A DNA stretch of 64,000 nt, taken from assembly GCA_050186335.1 (NCBI GenBank), contig JBFWYO010000002.1:1-64000 (forward strand), written 5' to 3'. The DNA is from JBFWYO01 sp050186335 (GTDB lineage Bacteria; Pseudomonadota; Alphaproteobacteria; Bin65). A program made the position numbers and the translations under genes. The notes beneath the pieces were generated by a model. That model did no database searches and was not told the origin of the DNA. It saw only the letters and a list, made by a program, of their open reading frames with translations. This document shows positions 7,463-15,780 of the stretch, in pieces. Each line of letters opens with the position of its first letter. Positions within the stretch are counted from its first letter, which is position 1.

Positions 7463-8228
7463 ACCGCTGCTGCGTTTGAGCAACGTGGAAAGCGCCTATG
7501 GGCCGGTGCTGGCCGTGCGCGGCGTCAGCCTGTCGGTGGCAAAGGGCTCGATCGCGACCGTGCTGGGCGCCAACGGCGCCGGCAAGACGACGATCCTGAA
7601 AACCATCTCCGGCATTATCGATCCGCAAAAAGGCACGATCCATTTCAAAGGCATGCCGATCCACAAGCGCGATCCGGCGTGGATCGTTCGCCAGGGCATT
7701 TCGCACGTGCCCGAAGGCCGCGAAGTATTCCCCCTGCTCTCGGTGCGCGACAATTTGATGATGGGCGCCTTCACGCGCACCGATCGCTCGACGCTCGACG
7801 AAGATCTGGAGATGATCTTCGGTTACTTCCCGATTCTCAGGGAACGCCAGAAGCAGGACGCCGGCCAACTTTCCGGCGGGCAGCAGCAAATGCTGGCTAT
7901 CAGCCGCGCGCTCATGGCGCGCCCCGAGCTCATGCTGCTCGACGAGCCGAGCCTCGGCCTGAGCCCGAAACTGACCGAGGAAATTCTCGAGATCATCGTG
8001 CGCATCAACCGCGAGCGCGGCACGACAATGCTGCTGGTCGAGCAGAATGCGCTCGCGGCATTGTCGGTCGCCGACTACGGCTATGTCATCGAGGTCGGCC
8101 GGATCGTCATGGAAGATACTTGCGCCCGGTTGCGCGAAAAAGACGACATCAAGGAATTTTATCTCGGCATGAAGGAAGCGGGCGTGCGCGGCACGCGGCG
8201 CTGGAAGAAGAAGAAAATGTGGCGGTGA
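7452..8228 (+). CDS. livF: Branched-chain amino acid-type ABC transporter ATP-binding protein (LivF family)
   Basis: A 258-residue ATPase with Walker A GANGAGKTT, signature LSGGQQQMLAISRAL, Walker B LMLLDEPSLGL and HVPEGREVFPLLSVRDNL, a hallmark of LivF. The C-terminus is extended and basic (GTRRWKKKKMWR), unlike the usual short LivF end. It overlaps livG by 11 bases, and its stop overlaps a possible GTG start of the ligase gene. Second ATPase of the importer. Confidence 0.85.
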   Translation: MADEPLLRLSNVESAYGPVLAVRGVSLSVAKGSIATVLGANGAGKTTILKTISGIIDPQKGTIHFKGMPIHKRDPAWIVRQGISHVPEGREVFPLLSVRDNLMMGAFTRTDRSTLDEDLEMIFGYFPILRERQKQDAGQLSGGQQQMLAISRALMARPELMLLDEPSLGLSPKLTEEILEIIVRINRERGTTMLLVEQNALAALSVADYGYVIEVGRIVMEDTCARLREKDDIKEFYLGMKEAGVRGTRRWKKKKMWR

Positions 8229-8230
8229 TC

Positions 8231-10090
8231 ATGAGCAGGATTCCGGCTCGCAAGAGCTTCGCGCCCTCGAAGATCGTCGTTCCCGGCGACACCATGCCGG
8301 AGATGATCTGGAACGCGATCAAGCAACGCGGCGACAAGCCCGTGCTGCGGCAGAAGGAATTCGGCATCTGGCAGAGCGTGTCCTGGCGCCAGATGGGCGA
8401 GATCGTTCAGGAGGTCGGCCTCGGCATGATGGCGGATGGCCTGCAGCCGGGCGACAGCGTCTCGATCCTCGGCAACACCAAGAAGGAATGGATTTTCGCG
8501 GATCTGGGGTGCCTGTGCGCCGGCGCCGTCACCTCCGGCATCTATCCCACCGACGCGCCGGCGCAGGTCGAATACCTGATCAACGATTCCCGCTCGAAGT
8601 ACCTGTTCGTCGAGGACGAGGAGCAACTCGACAAGGCATTGCAGTGCCTGCCGAACATGCCGAGCCTGCGCCGCATCGTGGTGTTCGAAACCGAAGGGCT
8701 GCGCGGCTTCAGCCACGACAAGGTGACCACGTTCCAAGCCCTGCGCGAGACCGGTCGAGAGTATCGCAAGCAGCACGGCGATGTGTGGGAGCAGCGGCTG
8801 CATGCGCGCCGGCCGGACGATCTGGCAATTCTGATCTACACGTCGGGCACGACCGGCAAGCCCAAGGGCGCGATGGTCAGCCATCACAATATTATCTATA
8901 CGATCCGCGCTTTCATCGATGTGTTGCCGCAGGACGAAAGCGACGAACGCATGTCCTTCCTGCCGCTCTGCCACGTCGCCGAACGAATCGTCGGCGCCTA
9001 TTACGGGCTCTACACCGGAACGGTGCTCAACTTCGTCGAGAATCCCGACACGGTGCCCGAGAACGTGCGCGAAATCTCGCCGACCATCCTCGGCGCGGTG
9101 CCCCGGGTGTGGGAGAAATTCTACTCGGCGGTGACGATCCGGATTTCCGAATCGACCGGCTTGCAGCGCTGGCTGTACCGCACCGCGCTGCGTATCGGGC
9201 AGCAGCATGCCGAAAAGCGCCTGGCGCGGCATACCGTTTCGGTGGGCCTGAAACTGAAATTCTGGCTGGCGCGGAAACTAGTGCTCGACAATGTCCGCAA
9301 GTCGATCGGCATCTATCGCAGCCGCTATCTGGTCACCGGCGCGGCGCCGATCGCGCCGGATCTGGTCAAGTGGTACCTGGCGCTCGGCGTGCCGATGCTC
9401 GAAGTGTGGGGGCAAACCGAAAATTGCGGCATCGCCACCTGCACGCCGCCCGACGGAATCCGCCCGGGCATGATCGGCGTGCCCTGCCCGTACAACGAAG
9501 TTACGGTGTCGCCGGACGGCGAGCTCCTGATTCGCGGCGACAACGTGTTTATGGGCTATCTGAACATGCCCGAGAAGACCGCCGAGACGATCGACAAGGA
9601 CGGCTGGCTGCACACCGGCGACGTCGGTCGGATCGAGGCCGACGGTTACGTGAAGATCACCGACCGGATGAAGGATATTATCATCACCGCGGGCGGCAAA
9701 AACGTGACGCCGTCGGAAATCGAGAACGAATTGAAGTTCTCGCCCTACATCACCGATGCGGTGGTGGTCGGCGACCGTCGTCCGTACCTGACGGCGCTGA
9801 TCATGATCGATCAGGAAAACGTCGAGAAATTCGCCCAGGACCATGCGATACCGTTCAGCAATTACATGAGCCTGTGCCGTGCGCCGGAAGTGCGCGAACT
9901 GATCGAGCGCGAGATCGACCGCGTCAACAAGCAGTTTGCGCGTGTCGAACAAGTCAAGAAGTTCCGACTGATCGAACAGAAGCTGACCGCGGAAGACGAA
10001 GAGCTGACTCCGACCATGAAGCTCAAACGCAAGCTGGTGAACGAGAAGTATCGGGACATGATCGAACAAATGTACCGGGAAGCCGCCTGA
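8231..10090 (+). CDS. AMP-dependent acyl-CoA ligase (long-chain fatty-acid-CoA ligase family)
   Basis: A 619-residue adenylate-forming enzyme. The P-loop-like motif LIYTSGTTGKPKGAM (about residue 198), GQTE (about residue 395), the hinge DGWLHTGDVG and the C-terminal ITAGGKNVTPSEIEN are all intact. The length and the insertions near residue 310 resemble long-chain (FadD15/bubblegum-like) ligases more than benzoate-type ligases. It converts a carboxylate plus ATP and CoA to an acyl-CoA. A GTG at 8225 in the same frame overlaps the livF stop and is an alternative start. Its position between transporter ATPase and binding protein suggests uptake coupled to CoA activation. Exact substrate unknown. 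Confidence 0.85.
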   Translation: MSRIPARKSFAPSKIVVPGDTMPEMIWNAIKQRGDKPVLRQKEFGIWQSVSWRQMGEIVQEVGLGMMADGLQPGDSVSILGNTKKEWIFADLGCLCAGAVTSGIYPTDAPAQVEYLINDSRSKYLFVEDEEQLDKALQCLPNMPSLRRIVVFETEGLRGFSHDKVTTFQALRETGREYRKQHGDVWEQRLHARRPDDLAILIYTSGTTGKPKGAMVSHHNIIYTIRAFIDVLPQDESDERMSFLPLCHVAERIVGAYYGLYTGTVLNFVENPDTVPENVREISPTILGAVPRVWEKFYSAVTIRISESTGLQRWLYRTALRIGQQHAEKRLARHTVSVGLKLKFWLARKLVLDNVRKSIGIYRSRYLVTGAAPIAPDLVKWYLALGVPMLEVWGQTENCGIATCTPPDGIRPGMIGVPCPYNEVTVSPDGELLIRGDNVFMGYLNMPEKTAETIDKDGWLHTGDVGRIEADGYVKITDRMKDIIITAGGKNVTPSEIENELKFSPYITDAVVVGDRRPYLTALIMIDQENVEKFAQDHAIPFSNYMSLCRAPEVRELIEREIDRVNKQFARVEQVKKFRLIEQKLTAEDEELTPTMKLKRKLVNEKYRDMIEQMYREAA

Positions 10091-10139
10091 GCGCCTTCGA
10101 ACGGCCGGTTTTCCTTGGTAATAGCCGCCGCTGCGGCCT

Positions 10140-10167
10140 TTGTCGGGACCGGCGGTTAAGCTAGTAT
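10140..10167 (+). promoter_or_regulatory. Weak promoter-like sequence upstream of the binding-protein gene
   Basis: TTGTCG (10140-10145), 16-base spacer, TAGTAT (10162-10167), 51 bases before the ATG of the binding-protein gene. An internal promoter would allow higher expression of the abundant periplasmic component. Pattern match only. Confidence 0.3.
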
Positions 10168-10217
10168 TTACCCATCAAGGACCGCCCCAGACGGTCCGGC
10201 ACCCTGAAGGAGGAAAC

Positions 10218-11396
10218 ATGTTTACGATAAAACGATTGCTTGGCTCGGTGGCGGCGATCGCCATGGCGGTTGCGCTCGGCGGGCCCGCGTCGGCCCAGAC
10301 GCAAGGCGTTACGAAGGACGAGATCGTCATCGGTTCGCTGCAGGATCTGAGCGGCCCAATTGCGCTGTTCGGCAAGCAGGCGCGCAACGGCATGCAAATG
10401 AGCACCGACGACCAGAATGCCAAGGGCACGATCCACGGCCGCAAACTCAAGCTGATCGTCGAGGATCACGGTTACGATCCGCGCAAGGCGCAACTCGCGG
10501 GCCAGAAGCTGCTTCAACAGGACAAGGTGTTTGCCATCATCGGCCACATCGGCACCGCCACCAATATGGCGATCCTGCCGGCGATGAAGGAAAAGAACGT
10601 GCTCAACCTGTTCCCGCTCACTGGCGCCCGGCAGATGTTCGAACCGGTCGATAAGCTCAAATTCGCCGTCGCCATGCCGTACTACGATCAGCTCGTGGTC
10701 GCGCTGCCGAAACTGATCAAGGAGAAGGGCTACAAGAACGTCGGCATCTTGTACCAGGACGACGATTTCGGCCAGGAAGTGCTGCAAGGTGCCGAGGACG
10801 CGCTGAAGAAAGTGAACATGAAGCTGGTCGAAAAGACCTCGTTCAAGCGCGGCGCCACGGATTTCTCGACTCAGGTTGCGAAACTCAAGGCGGCAAACGT
10901 CGATTTGATCGTGCTCGGTACGATCATCCGCGAAACCGTCGGCACCATAGCCGAAACCAAGAAGCTCGGCTGGAAGGTCGACTATCTCGGCGTGTCCGCG
11001 CTTTACACGCAGATGATCCCGCGTCTCGGCCGGCAGGCCATGGACGGGCTGATGGGCACCAACCAGGTCGACGTGCCGTATGTCGATTCCGCGTCGAAGG
11101 AAGTCGCGGCCTGGGTCGCCGCCTACAAGGCGAAGTTCAACGAAGACCCGGACGTGTTCGCGGTCTATGGCTACAGCTTCGTCAATCTGTTCATCGCGGC
11201 GGCGCAAAAAGCCGGACCGAACCTGACCGTCGACACAATGGTCGCGGCCTTGGAGAGTTCGGAGTTCCCGTCCGACATGTTCGGCAGCCCGGTCTACAAA
11301 TTCTCGAAAACCAACCACCTGGGCAACGACAAGACCAAGATCGCCGTCATCAAGAACGGCAAATGGGTCAACATGACCGACTATATCGGTCACTGA
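10218..11396 (+). CDS. ABC transporter substrate-binding protein (LivJ/K-type, Peripla_BP_6)
   Basis: A 392-residue periplasmic protein. The start at 10218 is fixed by AAGGAGG six bases upstream and by a signal peptide beginning there (basic MFTIKR, hydrophobic core, cleavage after PASAQ). The mature part begins VTKDEIVIGSLQDLSGPIA, typical of type I periplasmic ligand-binding proteins for LivHMGF transporters. An upstream in-frame start would lack the signal sequence. It delivers the ligand to LivHM; the family includes binders of branched-chain amino acids and of aromatic or fatty acids. It is followed by a strong terminator and so closes the operon. Confidence 0.85.
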   Translation: MFTIKRLLGSVAAIAMAVALGGPASAQTQGVTKDEIVIGSLQDLSGPIALFGKQARNGMQMSTDDQNAKGTIHGRKLKLIVEDHGYDPRKAQLAGQKLLQQDKVFAIIGHIGTATNMAILPAMKEKNVLNLFPLTGARQMFEPVDKLKFAVAMPYYDQLVVALPKLIKEKGYKNVGILYQDDDFGQEVLQGAEDALKKVNMKLVEKTSFKRGATDFSTQVAKLKAANVDLIVLGTIIRETVGTIAETKKLGWKVDYLGVSALYTQMIPRLGRQAMDGLMGTNQVDVPYVDSASKEVAAWVAAYKAKFNEDPDVFAVYGYSFVNLFIAAAQKAGPNLTVDTMVAALESSEFPSDMFGSPVYKFSKTNHLGNDKTKIAVIKNGKWVNMTDYIGH

Positions 11397-11416
11397 TCGG
11401 CATCGAGACCGATGCG

Positions 11417-11443
11417 AAAAGGCCGCCTTCGGGCGGCCTTTTT
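11417..11443. terminator. Rho-independent terminator (bidirectional)
   Basis: AAAA, then stem GGCCGCC (11421-11427), loop TTCG, GGCGGCC (11432-11438) and TTTTT (11439-11443). The A-run on the left and T-run on the right let it serve both the rightward liv operon and the convergent leftward acyl-CoA dehydrogenase/carboxylase operon ending at 11457. Confidence 0.9.
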
Positions 11444-11456
11444 CATTGCGGGCGGG

Positions 11457-12605
11457 TCACCAACCCAGTTGCCGCGCCGCCAGATCCTTCATGATCTCGT
11501 CGGCTCCGCCGCCGATCTGGTTGACTTTGACCTCGCGGTAGATTCGCTCCACGCGCGTGGCGCGCATGAAACCCATGCCGCCCAGGATCTGCACCGCCTG
11601 ATCGGCGCAGAATTGCATGGTCTGCGTCGACTGGTACTTGAGCATTGCGATCTGTGCGACCGGCCGCTCGCCTTGCTGGACGCGCCAGGTCAGATCCTCG
11701 AGCAGCGCCCTGGTCGATTCGATATGCATCGCCATGTCGACCAGCTTGTGCCGAATTACCTGACGCGAAATCAGCGGCGCGCCGAAGGTCTGGCGATCTT
11801 TTGCCCAGGCGACGGCGTCCTCGAGGCATACTTTGGCGAAACCGTAGGCGCTCGCCGCAATCAACAAGCGTTCGCCGTTGAAATTGCGCATGACCGCGGC
11901 GAAGCCGTTGTTCTCGTCGCCGATCAGGTGCGTGATCGGCACGCGCACGTCGTCGAAGAAAATCTGCGCCGTGTCCGACATCCACCAGCCCATCTTCTTG
12001 AGCGGCGTGCGGCGGATGCCCGGCGTATCGGCTTCGATCAGCAGCAACGAGACGCCTTTCATGCCCGACCCGCCGGTGCGTACGGCGACGGTCAGGTAAT
12101 CCGCGCGCATGCCGGAGGTAATGAAAATCTTGCTGCCGTTGACGACGTAATGATTGCCGTCGCGTTTCGCCGCGGTGCGCAAATTGGCGACATCCGAGCC
12201 GCCGGACGGCTCGGTCACGCACAGCGCGCTGATCTTTCGTCCCGATAGGATTTCCGGCAGCACGCGCGCCTTGATGTCCTGGCTCGCGGCGGCAGCAATC
12301 GGCGGCGCGGCGATCATATGGCTGAGCAGGGATGCGAGCAACCCGCCTGCCCCGCTGCGCGCCAATTCCTCGGCCAAGACGATCTGATAAAACAAATCCG
12401 CCGGCACGCCGCCATATTCCTCCGGATAGCCCAGCGCCAGCGCCCCAATATCGGCTGCCTTGCGATAGATTTCCCGCGGGAATTCACCCGCTTCGTCCCA
12501 GGCATCGACGTGCGGCAGGATTTCCCTTTCGACGAACTGGCGCAGCGTAGCGCGGAACGCTTCGTGCTGTTCGCTGTAGTAGCGCGGGCTCGGCGGCGAG
12601 ATCAT
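11457..12605 (-). CDS. Acyl-CoA dehydrogenase
   Basis: A 382-residue FAD-dependent acyl-CoA dehydrogenase. The N-terminal helical domain begins YYSEQHEAFRATLRQFVE. The flavin/substrate signature ALCVTEPSGGSDVANLRT lies near residue 122. The C-terminal region has QILGGMGFMRATRVERIYRE and GGADEIMKDL. The start ATG overlaps the stop of the carboxylase alpha gene (ATGA). It is the last gene of an operon holding two different acyl-CoA dehydrogenases and both carboxylase subunits, which points to oxidation of a methyl-branched acyl-CoA. It would pass electrons to ETF. Exact chain specificity cannot be read from sequence. Confidence 0.85.
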   Translation of the reverse strand: MISPPSPRYYSEQHEAFRATLRQFVEREILPHVDAWDEAGEFPREIYRKAADIGALALGYPEEYGGVPADLFYQIVLAEELARSGAGGLLASLLSHMIAAPPIAAAASQDIKARVLPEILSGRKISALCVTEPSGGSDVANLRTAAKRDGNHYVVNGSKIFITSGMRADYLTVAVRTGGSGMKGVSLLLIEADTPGIRRTPLKKMGWWMSDTAQIFFDDVRVPITHLIGDENNGFAAVMRNFNGERLLIAASAYGFAKVCLEDAVAWAKDRQTFGAPLISRQVIRHKLVDMAMHIESTRALLEDLTWRVQQGERPVAQIAMLKYQSTQTMQFCADQAVQILGGMGFMRATRVERIYREVKVNQIGGGADEIMKDLAARQLGW

Positions 12606-14593
12606 GCGCCCTCTTGCTTGCCGGATTGCGCCACCGGCTCCAGTTCGATCAGCAATTTCCCGGGCGCCACCTGGTCGTTCGGTTTGGCGGCGATGGTCTT
12701 GATCGTGCCGGCCGTGGGCGCTGCCACGATCTGCTCGATCTTCATCGATTCGATCGACAGGAGACGCTGGCCGGCGGCAACCGTGTCCCCGACCGCGACC
12801 GCCACGTTGACGATGCGCCCGTTGACCTGCGCCAGTACCCGCCCATCGGCGCCACCGGCGCCGCGCCCGCGCGCGGTATCCCACGTCGCGTCGACGAAAT
12901 GCCGGTCACCGTCGGCAAACGCGAACCAAACATCGTTGCCCGCGACCGCGAACCGCGTTTGGCGCTCGAAATCCTCCATGCGATAGGAAAGGCGGTTGCC
13001 GTCGACGGCAACGTGCTCATACCGAATCCGGCTTTGGTCGCTCACCGCTTCATAAACGCCGGTGCCGCGCCGGCGCATCTCAACGACGTGGCGGGCCACG
13101 CCGTCGTCGAACCGCCAGATCGACGCGAAATCGCTGTTGCTGAGCCAGCCGCGCAATTCCGCGGGGCCGGCGAACGCGTGCTCGGCCTGCACTTGCCGCA
13201 ACAGACCGGCGACGCAGACGTCAGCGGCATTCGCCGGCGCACGCTTTATCTGCGGCGCATGGTTTGCAATGAACCCGGTACTGATCGCACCGGCTCGAAA
13301 CGCCGCATTGTCCAGACACGCACGCAGGAAAGTCCGATTGGTCGCCACGCCCAGCAGCACGGTATCGTCGAGCGCCGCGATCATCCGGTCGATCGCCTCG
13401 CCGCGCGATTGCCCGACAGCGATCAACTTGGCCACCATCGAATCGTAGTACGGCGAGACCGCGCCGCCGGATTCCAGCGCCGCATCGCAGCGCGCACCTC
13501 CGGGCGCTCGCCAGAGGGCGACGGCGCCGCTTTGCGGCATGAAATCGCGCGCCGGATCCTCGGCGCATAGCCGCACCTCGATGGCGTGACCGCGCCGACC
13601 GAACAGCCCGTCGAAGTAATCCTGATCGAACGGCAGGGGCTCGCCGCGGGCGATCAAGATCTGCCACTCCACCAAGTCGATTCCAGTGACCGCCTCGGTG
13701 ACGCCGTGTTCGACCTGCAATCGCGTGTTCATTTCCATGAAATAGAAATTGGCGTCGCGATCAAGCAGGAATTCGACGGTGCCGGCGCCGACATAGTTCA
13801 CGGCGCGCGCCGCGTCGATCGCTGCGGCGCCCATTCGGCGGCGCAAATCGTCGGTCATGCCGGGCGCCGGAGTTTCTTCGACCAGCTTCTGATGGCGTCG
13901 CTGCACCGAGCAGTCGCGTTCGCCCATATGCACGATCCCCCGATGCGTATCGGCGAACACCTGGATCTCGACATGCCGCGGCTCGACAATCGCGCGTTCT
14001 AGAATCAACTGATCGTCGCCGAACGCGGCTTTCGCTTCGGAACGCGCGCTCGACAAGGCGGCAGTGAAATCTTCCGCGCGGTCGACCCGCCGCATGCCCC
14101 GCCCGCCGCCGCCGGCCGCCGCCTTGATCATCACCGGATAGCCGATGCGCGCCGCTTCCGTCGTCAACGTCGCATCGGCGTGATCCACGCCTTCGTAGCC
14201 GGGCACGCAGGCGACGCCGGCGTTCAGCATCAAACGCTTGGCGGCGGCTTTGTTGCCCATAGCGGCAATGGCAGTCGCAGGCGGACCGACGAACATCAAC
14301 CCCGCGGCAGTGCATGCTTCGGCAAAACGCGCATTTTCGGCCAGGAAGCCATAACCCGGATGCAACGCTTCGGCGCCGCTGGCTTTGGCCGCGGCAACGA
14401 TGGCGTCGATATCGAGATACGAGTCCTGCGGCCGCGGCCCGCCGATGCGGATCGCTTCGTCCGCCGCGCGCACATGCAGTTCGCCGGCATCCGCATCCGA
14501 ATAGATCGCCACGGTCTTGATACCCATCGCCCGCGCGGTGCGCATGATGCGAAGCGCGATCTCGCCGCGATTGGCAATCAGCAGCTTGCGCAT
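12602..14593 (-). CDS. Acyl-CoA carboxylase alpha subunit (biotin carboxylase + biotin carrier), geranyl-/3-methylcrotonyl-CoA type
   Basis: A 663-residue protein with an N-terminal biotin carboxylase (residues 1 to about 450: LLIANRGEIALRIMR, ATP-grasp GGGGRGMRRV, and EMNTRLQVEHGVTE) and a C-terminal biotinyl domain carrying ESMKIE with the biotinylated Lys at about residue 618. The usual AMKM is SMKI here, a variant seen in this group. It carboxylates biotin with ATP and bicarbonate for transfer by the beta subunit. The length and separate beta gene match 3-methylcrotonyl-CoA (LiuD) or geranyl-CoA (AtuF) carboxylases rather than acetyl-CoA carboxylase. The operon context favours a branched acyl-CoA substrate. 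Confidence 0.88.
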   Translation of the reverse strand: MRKLLIANRGEIALRIMRTARAMGIKTVAIYSDADAGELHVRAADEAIRIGGPRPQDSYLDIDAIVAAAKASGAEALHPGYGFLAENARFAEACTAAGLMFVGPPATAIAAMGNKAAAKRLMLNAGVACVPGYEGVDHADATLTTEAARIGYPVMIKAAAGGGGRGMRRVDRAEDFTAALSSARSEAKAAFGDDQLILERAIVEPRHVEIQVFADTHRGIVHMGERDCSVQRRHQKLVEETPAPGMTDDLRRRMGAAAIDAARAVNYVGAGTVEFLLDRDANFYFMEMNTRLQVEHGVTEAVTGIDLVEWQILIARGEPLPFDQDYFDGLFGRRGHAIEVRLCAEDPARDFMPQSGAVALWRAPGGARCDAALESGGAVSPYYDSMVAKLIAVGQSRGEAIDRMIAALDDTVLLGVATNRTFLRACLDNAAFRAGAISTGFIANHAPQIKRAPANAADVCVAGLLRQVQAEHAFAGPAELRGWLSNSDFASIWRFDDGVARHVVEMRRRGTGVYEAVSDQSRIRYEHVAVDGNRLSYRMEDFERQTRFAVAGNDVWFAFADGDRHFVDATWDTARGRGAGGADGRVLAQVNGRIVNVAVAVGDTVAAGQRLLSIESMKIEQIVAAPTAGTIKTIAAKPNDQVAPGKLLIELEPVAQSGKQEGA

Positions 14594-14597
14594 GCCC

Positions 14598-15758
14598 TTA
14601 GCGGTTGCTCTGGCCGGGCAAGATGCCCATGTGCTTGCAGATGATGCCGAGCATGATTTCGTCCGTGCCGCCGCCGATCGAGGCCAGGCGTCCGTCGCGA
14701 TAGGCGCGGCCGAGCGGATTTTCCCAGGTGTAGCCCATACCGCCCCAGAATTGCAGGCAGCCGTCGGATACTTCGCGCAGCAAGCGGCCGCATTTCAGTT
14801 TAGCCATCGACGCAAGCTGCGTTACGTCCTTGCCGGCGGCATACTCCTCGACCGCACGATAGGTCAGCGCACGCAGCGCCTCGACTTCGGTTTTCAGTTC
14901 CGCGAGCTTGAAATGCACGTACTGATTGTCGAGCACGGCCTTGCCGAAGGCAAAACGCTGCCGTGCGTACTCGATGGTCTGGTCGATCGAGCGATCCATG
15001 CTGGTGATGGAGTGCGCCGCGGCCCATAGACGTTCCTCCTGGAACTGCAGCATCTGGTAGGTAAAGCCCATGCCTTCGGCACCGATCAGGTTGCGCTGCG
15101 GCACACGCACGTCGTCGAAGAAAATCTGCGCCGTGTCGGACGACATCATGCCGATTTTCTCGATCTTCTTGGCGACCGTGACGCCTTTGGTTTTCATCGG
15201 CACGCAAATCAGCGATTTGTTCTTATGCGGCGCGCCGTCGCCGGTATTGGCCAGGAGGCACATCCAATCGGCCTGCACGCCGTTGGTGGTCCACATCTTA
15301 CCGCCATTGATGACGTAATCGCTGCCGTCCTTGCGCGCGGTGGTCTTGACCGCCGCCACGTCCGAACCGCCGCTGACCTCGGAAACGCCGATGCACGAGA
15401 CATAGTCGCCGGCGATCGACGGTGCCAGGAATTCCTTGCGCAAGGCGTCGGTGCCGAATCGCGCCAAGGCCGGCGTCGCCATGTCGGTCTGCACGCCGAT
15501 CGCCATCGGCACACCGCCGCAGTGGATGTGGCCGAGCGTCTCCGCGAGCACGAACGAATAGCTGTAATCGAGGCCGAGCCCGCCGTACTCCACCGGTTTG
15601 TTCAGGCCGAGATAGCCTTGATCGCCCATTTTCTTGAACAGCTCGTGCGCGGGAAAGATGCCCGCGTTCTCCCACTCGTCGACATGCGGATTGATTTCCT
15701 TGTCGATGAAGCGCCGCAGGTTGCGCCGCAGCTCGTCGTGCTCGTGGGTCCATTGCAT
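14598..15758 (-). CDS. Acyl-CoA dehydrogenase, possibly citronellyl-CoA dehydrogenase-like
   Basis: A 386-residue acyl-CoA dehydrogenase. It starts MQWTHEHDELRRNLRRFID after GGGAGG and has CIGVSEVSGGSDVAAVKTTA (flavin signature), GGVPMAIGVQTDMATPALAR and the C-terminal SIGGGTDEIMLGIICKHMG. The GGVPMAIGVQTDMATPA segment recalls, to my reading, dehydrogenases of acyclic terpene (Atu) pathways; this is memory-based and should be tested. It sits between the carboxylase subunit genes with gaps of 4 and 22 bases, so it is surely co-transcribed. It differs clearly from the other dehydrogenase at 11457-12605 and is not a tandem duplicate. Confidence 0.82.
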   Translation of the reverse strand: MQWTHEHDELRRNLRRFIDKEINPHVDEWENAGIFPAHELFKKMGDQGYLGLNKPVEYGGLGLDYSYSFVLAETLGHIHCGGVPMAIGVQTDMATPALARFGTDALRKEFLAPSIAGDYVSCIGVSEVSGGSDVAAVKTTARKDGSDYVINGGKMWTTNGVQADWMCLLANTGDGAPHKNKSLICVPMKTKGVTVAKKIEKIGMMSSDTAQIFFDDVRVPQRNLIGAEGMGFTYQMLQFQEERLWAAAHSITSMDRSIDQTIEYARQRFAFGKAVLDNQYVHFKLAELKTEVEALRALTYRAVEEYAAGKDVTQLASMAKLKCGRLLREVSDGCLQFWGGMGYTWENPLGRAYRDGRLASIGGGTDEIMLGIICKHMGILPGQSNR

Positions 15759-15780
15759 GAATGCCTCCCGAATGCGTCTT

